NCBI GenBank assembly: GCA_028274885.1
Contig: JAQCMX010000253.1
Location: forward strand, 1 to 5,165
From: Haloarculaceae archaeon
Lineage (GTDB): Archaea > Halobacteriota > Halobacteria > Halobacteriales > Haloarculaceae
Direction of reading: 5' to 3'
Length of the DNA stretch: 5,165 nucleotides
The translations under genes were made by a program, and so were the position numbers. Within the stretch, counting starts at the first letter, position 1; the number at the start of each line of letters is the position of its first letter. The notes beneath the pieces are model-generated. The model was not told where the DNA came from. It saw nothing but the letters and a program-made list of their open reading frames with translations, and ran no database searches. Shown piece after piece: positions 1 through 4,545 of this stretch.

Positions 1-93
1 GAGCATGGCTCATGCCAACCGTTGTGCCAAACTGCCGATTCCCCGGGCGACAACGAGTAGCAAATCGGTACAACTAGCTATTTTGAAACCAGT

Positions 94-107
94 CGGGTGG
101 CATCCCG
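94..107 (-). terminator. Weak possible terminator after the small membrane-protein gene
   Basis: Read on the minus strand, about 17 nt past the stop of the gene ending at 124, there is a short 4-bp stem (CGGG/CCCG, 6-nt loop). It is followed at about 90-80 by a modestly T/A-rich stretch. Archaeal termination depends mainly on U-rich tracts, and this one is short and interrupted, so the call is weak. The remaining bases 1-123 show no gene I can support; positions 3-15 form another small inverted repeat (GCATG/CATGC). Confidence 0.2.
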
Positions 108-123
108 CGTACCGACGCTGTGG

Positions 124-576
124 TCAACTCGTTCGGGTGCCCGGGTCGAAACTACAGTCGCCGACCTTCCCGAGGGACGCGACCGAGTCGGGCAAGAAGA
201 TCGGTTTCGACCCCGGGATGACCCGGTCCACGGAGGATCCGTCCCGCAGAACACCGGTGAACCGGTATTTGTAGTCAGTGTACAGCGTCTCGTCGTCAGG
301 GACATTGACGTAGACTGTAGCGTACGGCTCTTGCTGAAGCCCCTCCCTTGTGTTCGCACACACGGGGTTTGCGTCCCGAACCAGTCCACCTTGGTACCAG
401 CCCTCGATCGTGACTCGCTCCCCGACGTACCGGTCGGGGTGGTCCTCGATTTCCTGGATAGATACGGTCTGTGGCTCATCCTCAAGCGGGACCCCACCGT
501 ATCCGACCTGCACGGCGAGCACAACGCCGACGACGAGCGCGAGCCCAAACAAGAGCGTACTGTCGCGGGTTCTCAT
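124..576 (-). CDS. Small membrane-anchored protein with probable OB-fold domain, function unknown
   Basis: A 150-residue protein. Residues 7-24 form one hydrophobic helix directly after a short positively charged start (MRTR), so it is either a membrane anchor or an uncleaved signal. There is no lipobox Cys. Residues about 36-130 look like an outward-facing OB-fold: the stretch HPDRYVGERVTIEGW (46-60) and later YRFTGVLRDG (104-113) are the beta-strand patterns seen in OB-fold proteins of the tRNA_anti-like/CcmE-like kind. That fold assignment is my inference from pattern, not a search result. Two Cys (73 and 141) could form a disulfide outside the cell. The start is the ATG at 576. The gene follows the ABC ATPase stop by 45 nt on the same strand with no visible promoter, so the two are probably co-transcribed. 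Whether it works with the transporter is unknown; it could simply be a neighbour. The overlapping frames on both strands look like GC-rich shadow frames. Confidence 0.75.
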   Translation of the reverse strand: MRTRDSTLLFGLALVVGVVLAVQVGYGGVPLEDEPQTVSIQEIEDHPDRYVGERVTIEGWYQGGLVRDANPVCANTREGLQQEPYATVYVNVPDDETLYTDYKYRFTGVLRDGSSVDRVIPGSKPIFLPDSVASLGKVGDCSFDPGTRTS

Positions 577-621
577 CGCTCGATACCTTGCCTCAGGGAG
601 TTCGTTACTGACACGCCCCGG

Positions 622-1395
622 TCACCCGATCATCAACTTGAGGATGTCCTTGCGCTCGATCTCCTCGCCGGTGAGTTCGGCCACCTTGTTGCCACGGCGC
701 ATAACAAGAATACGATCGGCGAGTTCACGGACCATCTCGAGGTTGTGGCTGACGAGCATAATCGAGTGGTCCTTCCTGAGTTCGTTGATCGTCTCGATTA
801 ACTGGTTCATAATATCCTCCGAGAGCGCAGTGAACGGTTCGTCGAGAACGAGAATAGGTGGGTCGGAGTAGATCGCCCGTGCGAACGCCAGAATCTGTCG
901 CTCACCGCCGGATAGCAGCTGGACCTTCTTGTTGACTGGGATATCGAAGCCGAGCTCGTCGAGGATCCGCTCGCACTCCTGACGCATCGCTTTCTTGTCG
1001 GAAATCTTGAGCAGGCCACCGAGATACTCCTTTTTAACCTGGCGGCCGATGAAGACGTTCTCGAACACGGGTCGGAGACCGACCAGCGCCATGTCCTGGT
1101 GGACGATACCGACTTCATCCCCAAGCACCTCACGGTTGTTTCCTGGCGTGAGTGTGGTGCCCGTCCGGTAGGAGATCTCACCCTCGTCGATTCCCTGCAA
1201 CCCGACAAGCGAGGAGAGCAGTGTTGACTTCCCAGCCCCGTTATCGCCGACGAGCGCCACGACTTCGTTCTCGCCGAGTTCGAGTGACACGTCGTCGACT
1301 GCCTGGACGGTGCCGAAACTCTTCGAGACGCCCTCGGCCCTCAGGACCGGTTCTTCGGACGATTCCGACGGGTCCACTGCTTTCTGACTAGACAT
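622..1395 (-). CDS. CUT2-type sugar ABC transporter ATP-binding protein (single ABC domain)
   Basis: A 257-residue cytoplasmic ATPase that energises import through the permease encoded divergently. All core ABC motifs are visible: Walker A GDNGAGKST (50-58), Q-loop Gln100 in VHQD, signature LSGGERQ (161-167), Walker B ILVLDEP with catalytic Glu186, and H-loop His217 in LVSHN. After the catalytic Glu the D-loop reads FTALSED rather than the usual SALD/TALD form, a small deviation. Ribose-type RbsA proteins are about 500 residues with two fused ABC domains; this one has a single domain, like the fructose importer ATPase FrcA, so it should act as a homodimer. The first 17 residues are a Ser/Glu-rich tail before the domain begins. 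The start at 1395 fits a nearly leaderless transcript from the TATA box at 1424-1433. It is separated from its permease and binding protein by the divergent promoter region, and the small OB-fold-like gene follows it. Substrate cannot be deduced. Confidence 0.93.
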   Translation of the reverse strand: MSSQKAVDPSESSEEPVLRAEGVSKSFGTVQAVDDVSLELGENEVVALVGDNGAGKSTLLSSLVGLQGIDEGEISYRTGTTLTPGNNREVLGDEVGIVHQDMALVGLRPVFENVFIGRQVKKEYLGGLLKISDKKAMRQECERILDELGFDIPVNKKVQLLSGGERQILAFARAIYSDPPILVLDEPFTALSEDIMNQLIETINELRKDHSIMLVSHNLEMVRELADRILVMRRGNKVAELTGEEIERKDILKLMIG

Positions 1396-1405
1396 CTATG
1401 ATCAT
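1396..1405. promoter_or_regulatory. Short palindrome at ATPase transcription start, with matching copy near permease
   Basis: ATGATCAT at 1398-1405 is a perfect 8-bp palindrome that overlaps the expected transcription start of the ATPase gene. The same 8-mer TATGATCA occurs at 1397-1404 and again at 1592-1599, just downstream of the permease TATA box. A second perfect palindrome, ACATATGT, sits next to it at 1407-1414. The position would suit a repressor. However, 8-base matches can arise by chance in a region of about 200 bp, so this is only a candidate operator. Confidence 0.25.
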
Positions 1406-1423
1406 TACATATGTCGTCACCCC

Positions 1424-1433
1424 ATTTATAATT
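1424..1433 (-). promoter_or_regulatory. TATA box for the ABC ATPase gene
   Basis: Read on the minus strand this is AATTATAAAT, an AT-rich island in GC-rich surroundings. Its centre lies about 33 nt upstream of the ATG at 1395, so transcription should begin only a few nucleotides before the start codon. This is typical of leaderless or near-leaderless haloarchaeal mRNAs and explains the lack of a Shine-Dalgarno site. The spacing equals that of the TATA box before the dehydrogenase gene. Confidence 0.65.
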
Positions 1434-1462
1434 ATTGTGGACGACCCAGTCCGGTACTCGGC

Positions 1463-1472
1463 GTCATATGAC
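1463..1472. promoter_or_regulatory. Candidate operator: perfect 10-bp palindrome in the divergent region
   Basis: GTCATATGAC is a perfect 10-bp palindrome in the intergenic region between the divergent ATPase and permease genes. It lies about 30 bp upstream of the ATPase TATA box and about 115 bp upstream of the permease TATA box. This is a reasonable place for an activator or a shared regulator. The regulator is not in the window and the site has no sequence match that I can name. Confidence 0.3.
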
Positions 1473-1535
1473 CGACTGAGGCGGGGCCGTCAGTCGAAGT
1501 CGGTGGTTCCCGGCCGCCAGTCTTCATCCGAGCGC

Positions 1536-1547
1536 ACAACACGTTGT
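1536..1547. promoter_or_regulatory. Candidate operator: inverted repeat upstream of permease promoter
   Basis: ACAAC-AC-GTTGT has perfect 5-bp arms with a 2-bp spacer, located about 40 bp upstream of the permease TATA box. It overlaps a second small inverted repeat, ACGT-TGT-ACGT (1541-1551). The size and position suit a dimeric helix-turn-helix regulator. Function is inferred from symmetry and position only. Confidence 0.3.
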
Positions 1548-1584
1548 ACGTCTGTCCTGCAACCCGCGACCCGATTACAGTAAG

Positions 1585-1592
1585 AATAAAAT
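1585..1592 (+). promoter_or_regulatory. TATA box for the permease gene
   Basis: AATAAAAT is the only clear AT-rich island between 1480 and 1620. Its centre lies about 29 nt upstream of the ATG at 1617, the spacing expected for a leaderless transcript starting at that codon. There is no comparable box 25-35 nt upstream of the alternative ATG at 1593, where the sequence is GC-rich. This decides the start I chose for the permease. Confidence 0.5.
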
Positions 1593-1616
1593 ATGATCAA
1601 TGTCACACTCAGGTGT

Positions 1617-2603
1617 ATGGCATTCGGTTCGAGGTTAACATCCGGGTTTGACTCCACACAGAGTCCGCTAGTGGAGGGACTGAAGGAGTATTTCATCTGG
1701 CCGCTAGTTGTAATCCTGTACCTCGGCATATCGGCGATTTACCCACAAGTGTTCGGTGTCGGGATCATCAATCAGGTTATCATTAGCTCCGTCGACCTGG
1801 TTGTGCTGGCCATCGGAATCACCTTTGTGTTAGCCGCTGCGGAGATTGACCTGTCTATCGTGGGCACGATGGGGGTCGCACCGTTCGTGGCGACGTACCT
1901 GATCAAGGATCTTGGTGTACCGTTCATCGTCGCAGTCGGTATCGGCCTCCCGTTAGTTGCAGTCGCAGTCGGGTTGACCAACGCGTACCTCGTGAACAAA
2001 CTCGAAATCGATTCGCTGATAGCCACCCTCGGGACGTATTTCCTGCTCATCGGGCTCCTGTTTGTGTTCACACAGGGCGCCACAATTTCCGGGTTCGGCG
2101 GTGCGTACACCTATATCGGCAACAATACCATCGGCCCCTTCAGCCTGATTGTGGTGGCTATTCTCGTCATCGCTGTCGGTGCACATCTCGTGCTCACGCG
2201 ACTTCCCTTCGGTCAAGACCTCCTGCTGACCGGCGGGAACGAGGACTCCGCGGACCGTGCCGGAATTAATACTGAAAAAGTCCGACGACGGGCCTTCGTT
2301 GCCTGTGCGCTACTCGCGGCAATTGCCGGATTCCTGCTGTCTTCGCGATTGGCGATCATCAGTTCGACGTTCGGCCAGGGACGACTCCTCCCGGCCATCG
2401 CAGCCCCGATTCTGGGTGGCATTCGGCTCACCGGTGGCGAAGCCAGTATCCACCAAGCCGTCGGTGGGGCCCTGCTGCTTCAGATGATCAACACCTGCCT
2501 GACGATTGCGGGCGTCAGCGGGTACAACGTCCGCTTGATCACCGGCGTCCTGATTCTCGCCGCGATCATTCTCGGCGGCCTCCGAACCTACAAAACGTCG
2601 TAA
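1617..2603 (+). CDS. CUT2-type (ribose-like) sugar ABC transporter permease
   Basis: An integral membrane protein of the BPD_transp_2/RbsC family, 328 residues, that forms the import channel as a homodimer with the divergently encoded ATPase. About ten hydrophobic segments can be seen, for example 25-45, 51-74, 100-124, 134-154, 172-194, 226-243, 279-297 and 306-321. Family motifs are in order: EIDLS (76-80; GIDLS in bacteria), SLIATLGT (133-140), the cytoplasmic TGGNEDSADRAGI (205-217), which contacts the ATPase in relatives, and IAAPILGGIRLTGGEASI (261-278). The length is normal for the family and no break is seen. I chose the ATG at 1617 because the TATA box at 1585-1592 would give a leaderless mRNA there. 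An in-frame ATG at 1593 adds eight residues (MINVTLRC) and cannot be excluded. The binding-protein gene follows after 129 nt on the same strand. Confidence 0.92.
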   Translation: MAFGSRLTSGFDSTQSPLVEGLKEYFIWPLVVILYLGISAIYPQVFGVGIINQVIISSVDLVVLAIGITFVLAAAEIDLSIVGTMGVAPFVATYLIKDLGVPFIVAVGIGLPLVAVAVGLTNAYLVNKLEIDSLIATLGTYFLLIGLLFVFTQGATISGFGGAYTYIGNNTIGPFSLIVVAILVIAVGAHLVLTRLPFGQDLLLTGGNEDSADRAGINTEKVRRRAFVACALLAAIAGFLLSSRLAIISSTFGQGRLLPAIAAPILGGIRLTGGEASIHQAVGGALLLQMINTCLTIAGVSGYNVRLITGVLILAAIILGGLRTYKTS

Positions 2604-2604
2604 G

Positions 2605-2630
2605 CGCCGACAACTACCCGTTCTTCGGCG
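2605..2630 (+). terminator. Hairpin just after the permease stop codon
   Basis: CGCCGA (2605-2610) pairs perfectly with TCGGCG (2625-2630) around a 14-nt loop, starting directly after the TAA stop. A second stem (CTGCT/AGCAG, 2634-2648, 5-nt loop) follows at once. Neither is followed by a T-run, so this is not a convincing terminator. It could instead protect or process the permease mRNA end, or simply allow read-through into the binding-protein gene. Confidence 0.25.
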
Positions 2631-2658
2631 TTGCTGCTCGATCAGCAGTTGCAGGGCC

Positions 2659-2672
2659 GGTTAGCGGTAACC
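2659..2672. promoter_or_regulatory. Inverted repeat upstream of the binding-protein promoter
   Basis: GGTTA-GCGG-TAACC has perfect 5-bp arms with a 4-bp spacer. It ends 11 bp before the TATA element at 2684. Its position next to the promoter suggests an operator; no regulator is encoded in the window to test this against. Confidence 0.25.
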
Positions 2673-2683
2673 TTAACAAAAGA

Positions 2684-2691
2684 TTTAATTA
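2684..2691 (+). promoter_or_regulatory. TATA box for the solute-binding protein gene
   Basis: TTTAATTA lies in an AT-rich island. Its centre is about 46 nt upstream of the ATG at 2733, so the transcript would start near 2713 with a leader of about 20 nt. That leader contains a small stem, CAGG (2713-2716) with CCTG (2723-2726), just before the start codon. A separate promoter would allow the binding protein to be made in excess over the permease, as is common for ABC importers. Confidence 0.5.
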
Positions 2692-2732
2692 CAATACGGG
2701 TATCACTTAGTTCAGGTCTACGCCTGTTAATC

Positions 2733-4016
2733 ATGACCGACTCGACAAACCCTACGGACGAAACGCGGCGTAGCTATCTGAAAGCACTTGGTGCTGCCGG
2801 TCTCGTCGGCACCGGAAGCCTTGCTGGCTGTTCAGGCGGCGGCGGTGGCGGTGATGAAGGCGGCGATAGCGGATCGGAAGGGGACGACAGTGGCGGTAGC
2901 ACCTCGACTGACGGGGGCGACAGTGGCGGTGACTCGAAGAACCTTATCGCCGTTCCGATGAAGTCCCTGTCGGCGTTCTTCTTCAGAACGGCCGCGCAGG
3001 GCGCACGGTACGAGGCCGAACAGCTCGGATACGAAACGCAGCTCACCGGGGCCGGGCAGGACAGCGAGAAGCTGAACCGGGATATCTCCAGTGTTGCGAG
3101 CCGGCCGGAGACAGCGGCCATCATCACGGACCCGGTCGACAGCCAAGCACAGCAGTCACCGATCAGCAACGCGATGGACAACGGTATCCCGGTTGGTGTC
3201 GTTGACACGCCCGCTGCCGAAGAGGCGACCGTCACAGTCGCGTTCGATAACTACCTGGCCGGCGAGAACCTCGCCGAACGCTGCGTTGAGGAGCTCAGGG
3301 ACAAGTATGGTTCCCTTGAGGACACGAAAGTGGTCTACTTCCACGGCTTCCTCGGGTCGTTCGCTTGGAATGCGCGTATGAAAGGGACCCGCGACCGGAT
3401 GGAAGAGATCGCGTCGGAAACTGGATTGACATTCAACAATATCGAAGGTGGCGGGAACCCGGACGAGTTCGCGACGTCGGCGTCGGAATGGCTCTCGCAG
3501 AACCAGGACGTTGACGCCATCCTCAACGCCTCGTCCGGAGGCTTTCTGGCCGGCGTGCTGCAGACGCTCGACCGCCAGGATCAACTATACTACCGCGGGA
3601 ACGACGAGCACATCTTTGTCGGTGCTGTCGACGGCTACCTCAGCGACGTGAAGTGGATGAACGAAGGGTATATCGATTTCATCTCGATGCAGAACCCCGT
3701 TGCATACGGCCAGATCTGCGTCGACCTCCTCCACGAGTTCGCCATCGGCGAAGGCACCCGTGACGTCATCCCCGTCGGCGAGACGGTGACGGACGTCGTC
3801 CAGCCCGACCGGTTCTATTACGGGTCGGAGCTCGACCTGGAGCCGGAGATCGAAGAGACGGACACTGGTCCGCGGTATACGGTGCCGACCTACATCATGG
3901 GGCCGGAAAACGTCGACAGCGATATGCACTGGCCGAAACTCGCCGCGAGCCGCCTGGGTATGGAGTCGGAGGCCGCCGACCTCGAACTCGACCCGCAGGG
4001 AGAGCCGCCGTCATAA
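2733..4016 (+). CDS. Tat-exported lipoprotein sugar-binding protein of a CUT2-type ABC transporter
   Basis: A 427-residue extracellular receptor that delivers substrate to the permease encoded upstream. The ATG at 2733 is preferred over the in-frame ATG at 2631. It places the twin-arginine motif RRSYLK at residues 12-17, then a hydrophobic stretch and the lipobox LAGC with Cys33. This is a Tat lipoprotein signal, and the TATA box lies between the two ATGs. Residues 34-68 are a Gly/Ser/Asp-rich linker holding an in-frame 33-nt repeat unit. From about residue 70 to 350 the pattern matches the type 1 periplasmic sugar-binding fold (Peripla_BP_4 kind): IAVPM at the start, VDTPAAE (158-164), AFDNYLAGENLAE (170-182), NASSGG (265-270), FVGAVDG (295-301) and QNPVAYGQICVDLL (320-333), in the usual order. 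Residues about 350-427 form an acidic tail longer than in typical RbsB-like proteins. Substrate is not deducible, though aromatic residues such as Phe82-84 may line the pocket. Confidence 0.92.
   Translation: MTDSTNPTDETRRSYLKALGAAGLVGTGSLAGCSGGGGGGDEGGDSGSEGDDSGGSTSTDGGDSGGDSKNLIAVPMKSLSAFFFRTAAQGARYEAEQLGYETQLTGAGQDSEKLNRDISSVASRPETAAIITDPVDSQAQQSPISNAMDNGIPVGVVDTPAAEEATVTVAFDNYLAGENLAERCVEELRDKYGSLEDTKVVYFHGFLGSFAWNARMKGTRDRMEEIASETGLTFNNIEGGGNPDEFATSASEWLSQNQDVDAILNASSGGFLAGVLQTLDRQDQLYYRGNDEHIFVGAVDGYLSDVKWMNEGYIDFISMQNPVAYGQICVDLLHEFAIGEGTRDVIPVGETVTDVVQPDRFYYGSELDLEPEIEETDTGPRYTVPTYIMGPENVDSDMHWPKLAASRLGMESEAADLELDPQGEPPS
2885..2930 (+). repeat. Short in-frame direct repeat in the lipoprotein linker
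   Basis: The 13-mer CGACAGTGGCGGT occurs at 2885-2897 and again at 2918-2930, spaced by 33 nt (11 codons). It encodes D-S-G-G units of the flexible linker between the lipid-anchored Cys and the binding domain. Such low-complexity linkers change length easily by slippage or recombination, which is the likely origin here. Confidence 0.6.
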
Positions 4017-4073
4017 GCGGCCGTCCACCCACTCGACGCGCATTCACTCAGGCATATTCGTAACGGCCCGATT

Positions 4074-4096
4074 CGTCGTTTCCTTTTCTGCTCGTT
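4074..4096 (+). terminator. U-rich probable terminator after the binding-protein gene
   Basis: About 60 nt after the TAA of the binding-protein gene the plus strand carries several T-runs (TTT, TTTT, TTTT) within roughly 25 nt of otherwise GC-rich sequence. Clusters of U-tracts are the main intrinsic termination signal in archaea, and no stem is needed. This would separate the transporter transcript from the dehydrogenase gene, which has its own promoter. Confidence 0.5.
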
Positions 4097-4168
4097 TTGA
4101 TACTGACAGGCAGTGGACCCGAAAAACAACCGCCATACGACAGGGGCTCCCGCGACTGGCACGGAACC

Positions 4169-4183
4169 CGCGAACTCTTCGCG
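4169..4183. repeat. Tight perfect hairpin in the gene-free region
   Basis: CGCGAA-CTC-TTCGCG gives a perfect 6-bp stem with a 3-nt loop. It is not followed by a T-run on either strand, so it is not a standard terminator. It may be part of a structured RNA or a protein-binding site. Confidence 0.4.
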
Positions 4184-4444
4184 AGCGGCAGTCAGCACAT
4201 AGACCGGTTCGGGCCCGACGCCTCGGTAGTCGTCTGAGAAGGAGCCGTTACCGGTGAGACGCTGCGGGTTGGCATTGTGAGGACGCCGTGCTGATTGTAG
4301 TGATCGATGCTGACAGTGCAGAGACACGGTACTACCGACGTTTCCCGACTACAGCACGACCCTGACGGAGGGACATCGTGACGTCTCCGGTCCGGGGAGT
4401 GACTACGGATGTCATAACGATTCGTCGGTACTGCCAGCCACCGA

Positions 4445-4451
4445 TATATAA
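4445..4451 (+). promoter_or_regulatory. Second, upstream TATA-like box before the dehydrogenase gene
   Basis: TATATAA stands out in a GC-rich context about 98 nt upstream of the dehydrogenase ATG. It could drive a longer leader of about 70 nt. Because TATATA is symmetrical, it could also drive a minus-strand transcript into the gene-free region. The ORF beginning with the ATG at 4481 overlaps the dehydrogenase in another frame and is not convincing as a gene. Confidence 0.3.
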
Positions 4452-4500
4452 CCGAGACGAGACACGCTCACAGAAACCATATGTGTCGATGTCCATTCAG

Positions 4501-4516
4501 GGAAAATAATTTTATA
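4501..4516 (+). promoter_or_regulatory. TATA box (with purine-rich BRE-like flank) for the dehydrogenase gene
   Basis: TTTTATA at 4510-4516 follows a purine/A-rich flank (GGAAAATAA) that resembles an archaeal BRE. The box centre is about 33 nt upstream of the ATG at 4546, so the mRNA would be almost leaderless. The dehydrogenase is therefore probably transcribed separately from the transporter genes. Confidence 0.6.
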
Positions 4517-4545
4517 CTGTCCTCGAAACATACATGCGGTTTATT

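Larger units (their letters stand above)
4017..4545. other. Gene-free stretch of about 530 nt between binding protein and dehydrogenase
   Basis: I find no gene here that I can support. A minus-strand frame is open from 4327 to 3890, running into the binding-protein gene. Its predicted protein of 145 residues is rich in Ser, Arg and Cys and unlike the acidic proteins around it, so I treat it as a shadow frame. The stretch holds a U-rich probable terminator near 4074-4096, a 6-bp hairpin at 4169-4183, and an 8-bp spaced inverted repeat (TACCGACG at 4333-4340, CGTCGGTA at 4423-4430). Another inverted pair is CGGAG/CTCCG at 4366-4389, and two TATA-like boxes lie at 4445-4451 and 4510-4516. It could contain a small RNA or the remnant of an inserted element, but nothing proves either. 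Confidence 0.5.

Noticed and set aside
97..871. Overlapping plus-strand frames (97-801 and 350-871) opposite the minus-strand genes
   Set aside because: They lie antisense to the OB-fold-like gene and the ATPase C-terminus, which carry real motifs. Their products show no domain and are typical of shadow frames in GC-rich DNA.
1451..1480. Possible TrmB-type sugar-regulator site (TACT at 1455-1458)
   Set aside because: The required second half GAGTA at a spacing of 7-8 nt is absent.
2631..2732. N-terminal extension of 34 residues on the binding protein from the ATG at 2631
   Set aside because: It would bury the Tat signal inside the protein and start upstream of the TATA box. The ATG at 2733 gives a normal Tat lipoprotein signal.
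3890..4327. Minus-strand open frame of 145 codons covering much of the gene-free region
   Set aside because: It overlaps the end of the binding-protein gene by about 127 nt. Its product is Ser/Arg/Cys-rich rather than acidic, has no recognisable domain, and lacks a clear promoter at the right spacing. It looks like a shadow frame, though it may mark a recurring DNA element.
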